Shown: positions 16,669-24,991, counted from the stretch's first letter. The stretch is 39,670 nt of DNA from Brevibacterium permense (GCF_013280495.1 NZ_JABSSX010000018.1:1-39670), one strand, 5' to 3'. Made by a program: numbers and translations. The notes: generated from the letters alone by a model not told the origin.

Positions 16669-17529
16669 TCAGAGAGCTTCGACGACCTCGACGAGGCGGT
16701 CGGGAGCGTTGGTGATGATGCCGTCGGCGCCGACGTCGATGGCTCGTTCCATCTCGCCGAGATCGTCGATGGTCCATACCAAGCTGGTCATTCCGAGCTC
16801 GTGGATGGCGGTGAGGAAGTCCTCGTCGGCCGCGCAGAATTCGGGGTTGACCTGGTCGACCCAGTCGGCGAAGTCCTGGAGTTCGTCCGGGCACGGGCGT
16901 CCGAGCACACCGACCGGGATCTCCGGGGCGAGCGCGTGGAACTCTTCGACGAATGCCCAGTTCGCGGACTGGACGACGAGCATGCCGGCGGCCAAAGCCC
17001 GGCCGAGGTAGTTCGGCACGGTGCGCAGGGCGGACAGGATCGCCTCGGCGATTCCGGGATAGAGCTCGGGATTCTTGACCTCGAGCAGCAGGCCGGTGCG
17101 GGTGTCGTGGGCGAGGGTGAGCACCTCGGCGAGGCGAGGCACGCGGACACCGGCGAATTCCTCGCCCTTCCAGCTTCCGGCATCGAGCGTGGCGATCTGG
17201 GCGGCGTTCATGCCGGCGATGCTGCGGTCTTGACGATTCGGGTACAGGGTGCGTGCGTCGGTGGTGCGGTCGACGGTGGTGTCGTGCATGATCACGAGCT
17301 CACCATCGGCGCTCATGTGGACGTCGGTCTCGATCATGTCTGCGCCCTGGTCGATGCCGGCGATGAACGCGGGGATCGTGTTCTCCGGCCAATCGGCAGA
17401 CGCACCTCGGTGTGCGATGACCAGGGGCGGGACCCGAACGCGGGCGGGGTCGATCACGGTATCGGCGACGCCGGCGTCGAGGTCGCGGGGCGAGTGATCG
17501 GAGGTGGGGGTGGCGAGGGTGATGGGCAT
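16669..17529 (-). CDS. Glycerophosphodiester phosphodiesterase
   Basis: This 286-residue cytoplasmic GDPD-family enzyme hydrolyses glycerophosphodiesters to glycerol 3-phosphate and an alcohol. The catalytic set is complete: His40-Arg41 in IAHRGASADWPENT with Glu49, then IETDVHMSADGELVIMHD with Glu67, Asp69 and His82. The terminal barrel segments VWTIDDLGEMERAIDVGADG and IITNAPDR are also typical. There is no signal peptide. The ATG at 17529 is chosen because GGAGGAG lies 8 nt upstream; a longer reading begins at 17580. No glycerophosphodiester transporter is adjacent. Confidence 0.92.
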   Translation of the reverse strand: MPITLATPTSDHSPRDLDAGVADTVIDPARVRVPPLVIAHRGASADWPENTIPAFIAGIDQGADMIETDVHMSADGELVIMHDTTVDRTTDARTLYPNRQDRSIAGMNAAQIATLDAGSWKGEEFAGVRVPRLAEVLTLAHDTRTGLLLEVKNPELYPGIAEAILSALRTVPNYLGRALAAGMLVVQSANWAFVEEFHALAPEIPVGVLGRPCPDELQDFADWVDQVNPEFCAADEDFLTAIHELGMTSLVWTIDDLGEMERAIDVGADGIITNAPDRLVEVVEAL

Positions 17530-17867
17530 TTCAGAACTCCTCCACGGAGACTGCGGGTGGCGTTCGGGCGCCGGATCCAACTGCTGCGCGGTGGCCGAAC
17601 GATGAGTACTAGGCCGCCCAGACTAGGGGTCCCGAGCAAGTTCCGGATGATGCGCGAGTGGACGGAACATGAATCCTGACGGTGTCGACGTTGGCCGTCG
17701 CCTGGGCCGATGCTGACTCGGCCGCAGGCCGACGGTGACCTTCAAGCAGGGGCCACTGCCACAGCTGAGGAACCGGAGGTGGCAGACTGGGAGTAACCAC
17801 GGACGGAGTTCTAGCGTTCCGCACCTCCGATCCTCTCCAGCACAATTGCCGAAGGAGGCGCAGTTCG
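17530..17867. other. Divergent intergenic region, 338 nt
   Basis: This region separates the minus-strand glycerophosphodiesterase gene from the plus-strand symporter gene. I see no open reading frame with a ribosome binding site and no recognisable riboswitch. A weak TGCCAC...GTGGCA pairing occurs near 17756-17795, and a good AAGGAGG lies at the symporter start. Confidence 0.5.
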
Positions 17868-19361
17868 ATGGAGATGCTCCAGAGTGCTTTCGACAGTGTC
17901 AGCACCGTATCGTCGTACATCCTCGTGGCTGTTCTCATCCCCACTGGTCTGTATTTCACTATCCGCACGGGAGCGGTGCAGGTCCGCCTGCTGCCCGAGA
18001 TGTTCCGCACCCTGACCGAGCCGGGCGGACGGGATTCCGAGGGCAACCGGAACATCTCGCCGTTCCGCGCCTTCTCGATCTCTGCAGCCTCGCGGGTGGG
18101 AACGGCGAACATCGCCGGTGTCGCTCTGGCGATCTCGCTCGGAGGACCGGGTGCGATGTTCTGGATGTGGGTGACGGCCATCGTCGGCGGCGCCACGGCC
18201 TTCGCCGAGTCCGCCCTCGGTCAGCTGTACAAACTCAAGGACGGTCCGAACTTTCGCGGCGGACCCGCCTACTACATCAAGCACGGGCTGAATATGAAGT
18301 GGCTCGGCCTGGTCTTCGCCGTGATCGTCGCCATCACCTACGGCATCGTGTTCAATTCGGTGCAGTCGAATTCCATCGTCGACGCCGTCGGGGCATCCTT
18401 CGGAGTCGAGAGTTCGGACGGCGTCTTCGCTGCCGTGGCCGGTGCGATCATCGCCGTCGCCGCCTTCGCGATCTTCGCAGGCGGCGCCAAGCGCATCTCG
18501 AACATCTCGGCTTATCTGGTGCCGATCATGGCCGGCCTCTACCTCATCGTCGGCATCATCGTCGTGGTGATGAACATCGGTGCCGTGCCGTCGATGATCG
18601 CCACGATCGTCACCGACGCGTTCAGCATGGATTCGATCGCTGGCGGCACGCTGGGATCGATCATGCTCATCGGTGTGCAGCGCGGCCTGTTCTCCAATGA
18701 GGCCGGCATCGGTTCGGTGCCGAACGCCGCGGCCACCGCATCGGCATCGCACCCGGCCAAGCAGGGTTTCGTGCAGGCGCTGGGCGTGTACTTCGATACG
18801 ATCCTCGTCTGCTCGATCACCGCGTTCATCATCCTGCTGTCGAATCCGGAATACGGCAGCTCTGCCGAGGGCATCCAGCTCACGCAGACCGCGCTGAGCG
18901 GTCAGCTCGGACAGTGGGCGATCCACTTCCTCACGCTGGCGATCTTCCTCTTCGCGTTCTCGTCGATCCTCGGCAACTACTACTACGGCGAGGCGAACAT
19001 CGAGCACCTGACGACGAACCGTGTCGCGTTGCGTGTGTATCAGGTCATCGTCATGATCTCGGTGTTCATCGGTGCGATCGCGGCCCTCGACCTCGTGTGG
19101 ACCGCGGCCGATATCTTCATGGCGATCATGGCTCTCATCAACCTCTTCGCCCTGCTGATGCTCTCACCGCTGGTGTTCTCGCTGTTGAAGAACTACCAGA
19201 AGCAGCGCAAGGCCGGCTTCGAACCGGTCTTCCACCGCGGCGACCTGCCGACTTATCGGCGCATCAACACCGAGGTCGACGCCTGGGACGGCACCGACGA
19301 GGTGACCACCGCGAAGTTCTGGCAGGACCGCGGCAAGAAGGTCCGCCCCGACGGCGATTGA
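17868..19361 (+). CDS. Alanine/glycine:cation symporter (AgcS family)
   Basis: This 497-residue polytopic membrane protein of the alanine/glycine:Na+ symporter family has the signature ISAASRVGTANIAGVALAIS, followed by GPGAMFWMWVTAIVGGATAF. Later come GLFSNEAGIGSVPNAAATA and LGNYYYGEANIEHL, all highly conserved in AgcS/DagA proteins. About eleven hydrophobic helices are visible. It imports alanine and/or glycine with Na+ or H+. Import of glycine would feed the glycine cleavage genes at 26802-31506. No glycine riboswitch is evident upstream of this gene. AAGGAGG precedes the ATG, and a strong terminator follows. Confidence 0.92.
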   Translation: MEMLQSAFDSVSTVSSYILVAVLIPTGLYFTIRTGAVQVRLLPEMFRTLTEPGGRDSEGNRNISPFRAFSISAASRVGTANIAGVALAISLGGPGAMFWMWVTAIVGGATAFAESALGQLYKLKDGPNFRGGPAYYIKHGLNMKWLGLVFAVIVAITYGIVFNSVQSNSIVDAVGASFGVESSDGVFAAVAGAIIAVAAFAIFAGGAKRISNISAYLVPIMAGLYLIVGIIVVVMNIGAVPSMIATIVTDAFSMDSIAGGTLGSIMLIGVQRGLFSNEAGIGSVPNAAATASASHPAKQGFVQALGVYFDTILVCSITAFIILLSNPEYGSSAEGIQLTQTALSGQLGQWAIHFLTLAIFLFAFSSILGNYYYGEANIEHLTTNRVALRVYQVIVMISVFIGAIAALDLVWTAADIFMAIMALINLFALLMLSPLVFSLLKNYQKQRKAGFEPVFHRGDLPTYRRINTEVDAWDGTDEVTTAKFWQDRGKKVRPDGD

Positions 19362-19397
19362 TGTCACGCGCTATCTGAGTCCGCAGTCCTCAATGCG

Positions 19398-19434
19398 CAT
19401 CGGGCGCCCCGTTCTGGGGCGCCCGATGTGTTTT
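19398..19434 (+). terminator. Rho-independent terminator of the symporter gene
   Basis: CATCGGGCGCCCC and GGGGCGCCCGATG pair perfectly around GTTCT, followed by TGTTTTC. It begins 37 nt after the symporter stop. Confidence 0.85.
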
Positions 19435-19478
19435 CAGTTCTCGATGTCATGAAGGATCCTCTGGTCCGTCATGCAATA

Positions 19479-19513
19479 CCCCTGATCCCTCAGCCATCCC
19501 CCTGATCCCTCAG
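19479..19513 (+). repeat. Two 15-nt direct repeats before a small gene
   Basis: CCCCTGATCCCTCAG occurs at 19479-19493 and again at 19499-19513, a 20-nt period. The second copy runs straight into AGAAGGAGG, the ribosome binding site of the gene at 19526. It may be a short duplication or a two-site binding region. Confidence 0.6.
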
Positions 19514-19525
19514 AAGGAGGCCACG

Positions 19526-19825
19526 ATGAGTATCGATCGTACTGAGTTGGCCAACGCCCTCGCCGAGTTGACCGGATGGTCGGTCACGGCCGATCCCCAC
19601 CGAGTGACCTTCATAAATGATGATCCACCGCAGGTGGTCATCTGGACCGTCACCGATTCCGAGATCGGTCAGATGCGATACAACCAAAATCTCGCTTCAC
19701 GGGAAGCCGGAGGTCGTCAGAGCGCCGAACTCGGCACCCTGGGCCCCCTACTCGACGAAGCTTTAGGCCCATTCGAGGGATCCCGTGGGGTGATTCGTGG
19801 GACTGACCTGAGGATCATCGAGTAG
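19526..19825 (+). CDS. Small hypothetical protein, 99 residues
   Basis: The gene is believable because AGAAGGAGG stands 6 nt before the ATG, the third codon positions are GC-rich, and a terminator follows the stop. The protein is soluble and acidic, with segments ELTGWSVTADPHRVTFINDD and VVIWTVTDSEIGQMRYNQN. I see no signal peptide, membrane helix or known motif, and do not recognise a family. It lies between the symporter terminator and the convergent ectD gene and so is probably transcribed alone. Confidence 0.65.
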   Translation: MSIDRTELANALAELTGWSVTADPHRVTFINDDPPQVVIWTVTDSEIGQMRYNQNLASREAGGRQSAELGTLGPLLDEALGPFEGSRGVIRGTDLRIIE

Positions 19826-19855
19826 CCGCGACTCGTCGAGGTCTGTGGGAAGGCA

Positions 19856-19893
19856 AAGGGGTCCGGCGCCGCGACTGCGGCACCGGACCCCTT
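19856..19893. terminator. Hairpin between the small gene and ectD
   Basis: AAGGGGTCCGG (19856-19866) pairs with CCGGACCCCTT (19883-19893), and the inner CGCCGC/GCGGCA extends the stem. It lies 31 nt after the plus-strand stop and 80 nt beyond the ectD stop, so it can serve both convergent genes. Confidence 0.75.
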
Positions 19894-19972
19894 CTGTGCA
19901 GATGCGCTCACTCCACGGGGAGTTCCAGGCATGGGCGAGGCATCAGCGGCCGGGCCAGTTGCGTATGTGGAG

Positions 19973-20881
19973 TCACCTACCGGCTGGAGTGAAGTCAGTG
20001 CTGCCGACGAATTCCGGACGCGGTTTCGGCGCTGCGAACGGTTCCACACACGTGTTCTCCACCGAGTTGTACACGATGAAGATATTCGAGCGCGAGAACG
20101 GAGTGACGTTGCCGTTCGACGCATGCATGCAGTTGGAGTCGAACATGATCGCTCCGCCGGCCGCTCCTTCGAGCACGTCGATGCCGTATTCGTCGGCGAA
20201 GTCACTGAGAGTCTGACGATCCGGGGTGCCCGCACCCTGCATGATGAGTGACTTCCGATAGTTGTCCTCGGGAGTGCCTCCCACGCAGCTGATGTAGCGC
20301 TTGTGCGAACCGGGCATGATCATCAGCGGGCCGTTGAATGAGTAGTTGTCCGTCAGCGACAGCGAAAGACTCACCGCGCGCGGAGTGGGCATTCCGTCCT
20401 CAGCATGCCAGGTCTCGAAGTCCGAATGCCAGGAGAACTCTTTGCCCACGAATCCCGGCTTGTAGTTGATCCGGCTCTGATGGATATAGACATCGGTTCC
20501 GAGGATCTGACGTGCACGGTCGACGAGGCGCGGATCGTTCGCGATCTTTCTGAAGATCTCATTGGTGCGATGGATGTCGAATATCGACCGGACCTCGTCG
20601 GACTCGGCTTCGACGACGGTACGCTCATCGGCCTTCACCTCCGGGTCGCGCGAAAGCCTTTGAAGCTCGTCGGTGAAGAGTTTGAGCTCTTCGCTTGTGA
20701 TGAGCTGATCGATCGTCAGATAGCCCGTGTCCTCGAAGTGCTTGAGATCAGCCGCCTCGAGGGGGCCGTCTTCGGGAGAGCCGAAGACGATCGGACCCGT
20801 GCGCGGGAGAACCTCTGTGGTCTCACCGGAGCGAGTCGGATAGAGATCTGTAGTTGCGGTCGCAGCTGACACTGCTGTCAT
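19973..20881 (-). CDS. ectD: Ectoine hydroxylase
   Basis: This 302-residue Fe(II)/2-oxoglutarate dioxygenase converts ectoine to 5-hydroxyectoine in the cytoplasm, a stress and heat protectant. The EctD signature WHSDFETWHAEDGMP is complete. It supplies iron ligands His152 and Asp154, with the third ligand His253 in CMHASNGN. GPLMIMPGSHKRYISCVGGT is a further family hallmark. The second of two adjacent ATGs (20881) fits the AAGGAG spacing best; a long upstream reading to 21037 has no support. It lies on the same strand as ectABC but is separated from ectC by an unrelated secreted-protein gene. It therefore needs its own promoter or read-through. Confidence 0.95.
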   Translation of the reverse strand: MTAVSAATATTDLYPTRSGETTEVLPRTGPIVFGSPEDGPLEAADLKHFEDTGYLTIDQLITSEELKLFTDELQRLSRDPEVKADERTVVEAESDEVRSIFDIHRTNEIFRKIANDPRLVDRARQILGTDVYIHQSRINYKPGFVGKEFSWHSDFETWHAEDGMPTPRAVSLSLSLTDNYSFNGPLMIMPGSHKRYISCVGGTPEDNYRKSLIMQGAGTPDRQTLSDFADEYGIDVLEGAAGGAIMFDSNCMHASNGNVTPFSRSNIFIVYNSVENTCVEPFAAPKPRPEFVGSTDFTPAGR

Positions 20882-21084
20882 CATTTCTCCTTCCTTCGCT
20901 ATGTGCCGTCTGCCGAGGCGGTGCCGAGACTGCTCATCGCCTCCGCAGATCGGGCTGTGCGACCACCGTAACAGGAGGACATCGTCCCCGGTACCCCGGT
21001 CAGAGCCAGGACAGAGAGACCGGCACCGCGGAGCCATCCACCAGCGATGAATCGTTCCGAAAGTGCCGGTCTTTCATGTGACGG

Positions 21085-21786
21085 TCAGCGTTTGACCGAT
21101 TTCGAGGTGGCCCCGGTCGCCCAACTGACCTGGCTGAAGGTGACGCGGTAGGTCTTCTTGCTCTTTGACTTCACCTTGTAGGTGGCCTTGCCCTTCTTCG
21201 CGGTGACCGTTTTCAGGGTCTTCCACTTGCTACCCGACTTGACCTGGAACTTCACCTTCGGGTTGTAGTTCCGTTTCTCGTCCCATTCGGGGTTGTAGTA
21301 CTTCGTCGAAGACGTCAGCGTGACGGTGCTGCCGCTGCGTTTTGAGGACAGAGAGACGTAGGTCTTCCCGCGGACGTAGAAGTAGCCCTTGGTCGGATCA
21401 ACATCGTCAACGATTCCGACTAAATCCGCTGTATTCGCCCACACGTCGGATGGTCCAATCGTGTACTTGCCAAGGCCATCCATATCGGGGCAGATGTCAG
21501 TAAGAGTGCGCTTCGACTCGTCGTCATCATAGAAGTACGCACGAGAAACTCGTTTGCCTTTGCTGCTGATCCCAGAGCTAACTTTCCACCTGTCGATACT
21601 GCCGGACCTCTTATGAGACATATTCACCACGATGTTCCGGCAACTGTCGCTCGAGACAACAATGCTGTTTGCGGACAGTTTGGTGACATCAAAAGAACTC
21701 TTCGCTGCTTCGGCAGACACAGCAGGACCGACGGCGAGAGCAAGAGCGGCAACGGACGCCACAAGGGCGCGCTTGAGGAACTTCAT
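21085..21786 (-). CDS. Secreted protein of unknown function
   Basis: This 233-residue exported protein has the signal peptide MKFLKRALVASVAALALAVG..., with likely cleavage after SAEA near residue 27. The mature part is rich in Ser, Lys and Tyr and looks like beta-sandwich material. Two Cys (DSCRN and DICPD) could form a disulfide. The C-terminal third carries repeated short Lys/Ser strands (KFQVKSGSKWKTLKTVTAKK, YKVKSKSKKTYRVTF). I do not recognise a family. TTGGAG lies 6 nt before the ATG at 21786. The base composition is visibly less GC-rich than that of the ect genes on either side, which suggests later arrival between ectC and ectD. Confidence 0.75.
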   Translation of the reverse strand: MKFLKRALVASVAALALAVGPAVSAEAAKSSFDVTKLSANSIVVSSDSCRNIVVNMSHKRSGSIDRWKVSSGISSKGKRVSRAYFYDDDESKRTLTDICPDMDGLGKYTIGPSDVWANTADLVGIVDDVDPTKGYFYVRGKTYVSLSSKRSGSTVTLTSSTKYYNPEWDEKRNYNPKVKFQVKSGSKWKTLKTVTAKKGKATYKVKSKSKKTYRVTFSQVSWATGATSKSVKR

Positions 21787-21962
21787 GGAGACTCCAACTG
21801 AAGATGGGATGAAAGGGGATGCCTGAGTCGGAGTCAACGAATGTGCAGTCGGCAACGAGAAGTCACGAAACTTGAAAGTTGTATGACCGAAGATTATCAC
21901 ATCTGCAGTGCGACTGGCTTCGGCTCAGCCTTGCCGTTCAAGCGCACAACTCAACCACACGC

Positions 21963-21995
21963 AAAAGGCGGCCCGAGCGCAATGCTCGGGCCGCC
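21963..21995 (-). terminator. Rho-independent terminator after ectC
   Basis: GGCGGCCCGAGC and GCTCGGGCCGCC pair perfectly (21967-21978 with 21984-21995) with a 5-nt loop. On the minus strand the stem is followed by TTTT. It lies 19 nt after the ectC stop and would end the ectABC transcript before the secreted-protein gene. Confidence 0.85.
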
Positions 21996-22013
21996 TCGGC
22001 GAGGGGATGCGAA

Positions 22014-22421
22014 TCAGTTCGCGGGTGCCGCCTCATCCTCGAGGATGAGCGGGTACACGCCGTTTTCGTCGTGGACCTCACGACCGGTGACCGGCGGGTT
22101 GAACACGCACGCCATGCGCAGCTCTTCCTCGGCGACAACGGTGTGCTTCTCGTGTCCGTCGAGCAGGTACATGACGCCATCGTGGAGCGGGTATTCCTTG
22201 CCGGTCTCCTGATCGGTCAGCGTGCCCTTGCCCTGCACGCAGTACACGGCTTCGACGTGGTTCTGGTAGTGGAACGTCGAGGTGGTTCCGGCGTAGATCA
22301 CGGTGTCGTGGAACGAGAATCCGACGCGTTCCTTGCCGAGCACCATGCGGCGTGAGCGCCAGGTCTCGGACTTCACATCGCGGTCGGTGTCGTTGAGGTC
22401 ATCGCGGTTGACTACGTACAT
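22014..22421 (-). CDS. ectC: L-ectoine synthase
   Basis: This 135-residue cupin enzyme closes N-gamma-acetyl-diaminobutyrate to ectoine. The family segments MYVVNRDDLNDTDRDV, SRRMVLGKERVGFSFHDTVI, AGTTSTFHYQNHVEAVYCVQG and YLLDGHEKHTV are all present. They include the metal-binding Glu and His of the cupin core (HVEAVYC, GHEKH). The start at 22421 is set by AAAGGA seven to eight bases upstream and by the conserved N-terminus MYVVNR; the reading from 22562 is spurious. It is the last gene of ectABC and is followed by a strong terminator. The 170-nt gap after ectB holds a hairpin. Confidence 0.96.
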   Translation of the reverse strand: MYVVNRDDLNDTDRDVKSETWRSRRMVLGKERVGFSFHDTVIYAGTTSTFHYQNHVEAVYCVQGKGTLTDQETGKEYPLHDGVMYLLDGHEKHTVVAEEELRMACVFNPPVTGREVHDENGVYPLILEDEAAPAN

Positions 22422-22548
22422 TAGTGGTCCTTTCGCAAAAGGTCGGTGAAAGTGTTCAGGGGTGGGCCGCGGACTTCCGTCTGACTTCAACGGCTCCAGT
22501 CGGCCCCGGTAGGCGATCGAGCAGGTGAGCTCGAATCCGCCCAAAGCT

Positions 22549-22580
22549 CGGGCCGGCGCCACAGCTGCGACGCCGGCCCG
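22549..22580 (-). other. Hairpin in the ectB-ectC spacer
   Basis: CGGGCCGGCG (22549-22558) and CGCCGGCCCG (22571-22580) are perfect 10-nt arms around a 12-nt loop, 11 nt after the ectB stop. There is no T-run. It could stabilise the ectAB part of the transcript or partially stop transcription. Confidence 0.6.
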
Positions 22581-22591
22581 GCAGAGGTGGG

Positions 22592-23896
22592 TCAGGCCAG
22601 TGCGGCCTTCGCGGCGGCGGGAGCGAACTTGAGCACTCCGGCCTCGATGATGTCCAGGCCTGCCTGCAGATCGCGCGAGTCGATCGTCAGCGGCGGCATG
22701 ATCTTGATGACTTCGTCATCGGCGCCCGAGGTCTCGAGCAGGAGACCGTTCTCGAAGGCATAGGCTGCGACCTTCTCAGCCACCTCGAGGTCCTCGAAGC
22801 AGACGCCGGCCAGCAGGCCGCGTCCACGGATCGAAGCGCCTTCAGCCTTCTCGACGATCGTGTCGAGGCGCTGGTGCAGCTCGGCAATGGTGTCGGCGAG
22901 CTGGTTCTGGAACTCGTTGTCGGCCCAGAAAGTCTTGATGGCGGCGGTCGCGGTCACGAACGCGGGGTTGTTTCCGCGGAAGGTGCCGTTGTGCTCGCCG
23001 GGCTCCCAGACGTCGAGCTCGGGACGGAACAGAGTCAGTGCCAGCGGCAGACCCGAACCGGAGATCGACTTCGACAGGCAGACGATGTCGGGCTCGATAC
23101 CAGCCTCTTCGAAGCTGAAGAACGAACCGGTACGGCCGCAGCCTGCCTGCACGTCATCGACGATGAGGAGGATGTCATGCTTCTTGCACAGGTCGGACAG
23201 TGCGCGCAGCCACTCGGCGCGGGCGGCACGCAGTCCGCCTTCGCCCTGCACGGTCTCGACGATGACAGCGGCGGGCTTATCGACGCCCGAGCCGGAGTCC
23301 TCGAGGACCTTCTCCAGCCACAGGAAGTCCGGGACCTCTCCGTCGAAGTAGTCGTCGTACGGGATCTTCGAGCTGTTGGTCAGCGGGATGCCTGCGCCTT
23401 CGCGCTTCATCGAGTTGCCAGTCACCGACAGCGATCCCAGCGTCATGCCGTGGAACGCGTTGGTGAACGAGAGCATGTGCTGACGGCCGGTCACCTTGCG
23501 AGCGAGCTTGAGAGCCGCCTCGACGGTGTTGGTTCCCGTCGGTCCGGGGAACATGACGGAGTAGTCGAGTCCGCGCGGCTTGAGGATGAGGTCCTGGAAA
23601 GTCTGGAGGAACTCACGCTTGGCAGGGGTCTTCATGTCCATCGAGTGGAGGACGGCGCCCGACTGCAGGTATTCGACGAGCGGGCCCATCACGGCCGGGT
23701 TGTTGTGGCCGTAGTTGAGAGCACCGGCACCGGAGAAGAAGTCGAGGTACTCGTTGCCATCCTCGTCCCACTGCTTTGCGCCCTGCGAACGGGCGAAGGT
23801 CGCGGGCCAGGAACGGCTGTAGCTGCGCACGGCAGACTCGCGGGTTTCGAAGATGTCGGGCTTGTCAGTGGGTGTGGGCTTAGCACTTTCAGTCAT
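22592..23896 (-). CDS. ectB: Diaminobutyrate--2-oxoglutarate transaminase (ectoine pathway)
   Basis: This 434-residue class-III PLP aminotransferase makes L-2,4-diaminobutyrate from aspartate semialdehyde, the first ectoine-specific step. The PLP lysine is Lys276 in [27 protein letters not shown] (residues 246-257) supplies the pyridine-ring Asp and the usual Gln. EctB-typical stretches include [31 protein letters not shown] and [20 protein letters not shown] lies 8 nt before the ATG. The length fits EctB (420-435). It is the middle gene of ectABC, with unusually long spacers (164 and 170 nt) on both sides, each holding a hairpin. Confidence 0.96.
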   Translation of the reverse strand: MTESAKPTPTDKPDIFETRESAVRSYSRSWPATFARSQGAKQWDEDGNEYLDFFSGAGALNYGHNNPAVMGPLVEYLQSGAVLHSMDMKTPAKREFLQTFQDLILKPRGLDYSVMFPGPTGTNTVEAALKLARKVTGRQHMLSFTNAFHGMTLGSLSVTGNSMKREGAGIPLTNSSKIPYDDYFDGEVPDFLWLEKVLEDSGSGVDKPAAVIVETVQGEGGLRAARAEWLRALSDLCKKHDILLIVDDVQAGCGRTGSFFSFEEAGIEPDIVCLSKSISGSGLPLALTLFRPELDVWEPGEHNGTFRGNNPAFVTATAAIKTFWADNEFQNQLADTIAELHQRLDTIVEKAEGASIRGRGLLAGVCFEDLEVAEKVAAYAFENGLLLETSGADDEVIKIMPPLTIDSRDLQAGLDIIEAGVLKFAPAAAKAALA

Positions 23897-23928
23897 GACT
23901 TGAGTCCTTTCGACTTCTTTGAGTTCTT

Positions 23929-23949
23929 CGCCTGCATCGGATGCAGGCG
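23929..23949 (-). other. Hairpin in the ectA-ectB spacer
   Basis: CGCCTGCAT (23929-23937) and ATGCAGGCG (23941-23949) pair perfectly around CGG, about 32 nt upstream of the ectB start. It is a small stable stem whose position suggests control of ectB translation or RNA processing. Confidence 0.55.
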
Positions 23950-24060
23950 CGAAGGCGGTGGCCGCTGCCGCTCACTGCGGGCGATCTCTTCCGCCTCCTG
24001 GCACCTGGCGCGTCCACGCCCTTGGAAGAGGGGGGCCGCGCGGCACCGGGGTGAGGCTCG

Positions 24061-24555
24061 TTACAGGGGTGCGATCTCGTAGAGGTACTCGGTGTCGTGG
24101 CCGTCCGGGTAGAGGTCCGGGGTGAACAGCGGGCGACGGTTGAATCCGGCCCCACGCTTCTCAGCGAACGCCTGGAACAGGCGGTTGGACGCCGCATTGT
24201 CGTCGGTGATCGTCGTCTCCATGCGGAGAGCGCCGGTCCGGTCGGCCAGTTCATGGAGCATGGTCGATGCGAGTCCGTGTCCACGGAAGTTCTCGTTGAC
24301 GGCCACCTGCCAGATCATCAGGGTGTCCGGATTCTCCGGACGGGTGTACCCGGTGATGAAGCCGGCGGGTTCTCCGTCGATTCGTGCGATCACCGAGGTG
24401 TCCGCGAAGTCGCGGCACCACAGCAGGTACGAGTACGAGGAGTTCAGGTCGAGCACGGCTGTGTCTTTCGCGAGCCGCCATAGATGTTGACCGTCCTCCA
24501 GTTCTGGAGTCCGGACGTCGATTTGCGTCTTCGGTTCAGCGAGTGCGTTAATCAC
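24061..24555 (-). CDS. ectA: Diaminobutyrate acetyltransferase
   Basis: This 164-residue GNAT-family enzyme acetylates L-2,4-diaminobutyrate on the gamma nitrogen. The acetyl-CoA loop is VNENFRGHGLASTMLHEL. EctA hallmarks include TPELEDGQHLWRLAKD, DLNSSYSYLLWCRDFADTS, WQVAVN and TDDNAASNRLFQAFA. I chose the GTG at 24555 (INALAEPKTQID follows). It lies 7 nt after a TAnnnT box with a good -35, which fits leaderless initiation, and longer readings to 24675 would run through that promoter. It is first in ectABC; ectB follows after 164 nt. Confidence 0.93.
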   Translation of the reverse strand: MINALAEPKTQIDVRTPELEDGQHLWRLAKDTAVLDLNSSYSYLLWCRDFADTSVIARIDGEPAGFITGYTRPENPDTLMIWQVAVNENFRGHGLASTMLHELADRTGALRMETTITDDNAASNRLFQAFAEKRGAGFNRRPLFTPDLYPDGHDTEYLYEIAPL

Positions 24556-24562
24556 GCCAACA

Positions 24563-24590
24563 AACCTAACGGGCTGAGATCGAGCGTCAA
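24563..24590 (-). promoter_or_regulatory. ectABC promoter
   Basis: On the minus strand TTGACG (24590-24585) and TAGGTT (24568-24563) are separated by 16 nt. Seven bases separate the hexamer from the GTG at 24555. This is the best -35/-10 pair in the window and implies a leaderless or nearly leaderless ect transcript. Confidence 0.65.
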
Positions 24591-24910
24591 CCTCGAAAGT
24601 GCCGATTCCGGGGTACTTCCGCAACGATCGTCCCGGGCTACCGACATGTAACGGACCCGGCTTTCCCCATGGCATCTCTGGGATGTGACGGGGCGCTCCT
24701 TCGCGCTCCTGACGCGCCAGAGGTTCGTTATCGTTTCGTTACATTTGACTGGAGTTGGAACAAGGGTTCCACGTGCTCCATGTCACTTCGCTTGAATTTG
24801 GATAGCAAGGTGTCCTGCTGCCCGAGGTTGCCGTCTGAGGCTCTGCGAGCGGGTTCGCGGCGGTTTCGCAGTCCAGGTCGCCTGGGCAGTGCGATGGGTA
24901 GCGCGAAATG
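24591..24910. other. Intergenic DNA of unusual, lower-GC composition
   Basis: About 320 nt upstream of the ect promoter hold no supportable gene. The part around 24720-24810 is clearly AT-richer than its surroundings and includes near-duplicate GTTCGTTA / GTTTCGTTA. A plus-strand frame from 24669 runs into the palindromic repeat, encoding RSLSDTF from the repeat itself, but has no ribosome binding site. It may be old mobile-element or phage debris. Confidence 0.4.
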
Positions 24911-24991
24911 TGGTCGCTTTCGGATGCCTGCACCCAAATGTAGGTCGCTATCGGATACTTTTCGGCGCTGAAAGTATCCGATAGCGACCTA
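24911..24991. repeat. Palindromic repeat, family A, copy 1 (half-site plus full palindrome)
   Basis: The arms at 24941-24961 and 24971-24991 form a perfect 21-nt inverted repeat (core AGGTCGCTATCGGATACTT) with a 9-nt loop. A degenerate half-copy, TGGTCGCTTTCGGATGC, begins at 24911, exactly 30 nt earlier, and the AAATG before each is also shared. The family recurs at 32037-32118 and 39523-39543. It lies between the sdaA stop and the ect promoter. Confidence 0.9.

Noticed and set aside
17680..17867. Glycine riboswitch before the alanine/glycine symporter
   Set aside because: None of the conserved aptamer pieces (GCCGAAGG-type, CTCTCAGG) seen before gcvP occur here.
24669..24971. Possible 100-residue gene through the family A palindrome
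   Set aside because: No ribosome binding site, starts inside the ectA upstream region, and its end is encoded by the palindromic repeat; other copies of the repeat are not in coding context.
24911..24991. CRISPR repeat
   Set aside because: Only a half-site and one palindrome with no regularly spaced unique spacers, and no cas gene in the window.
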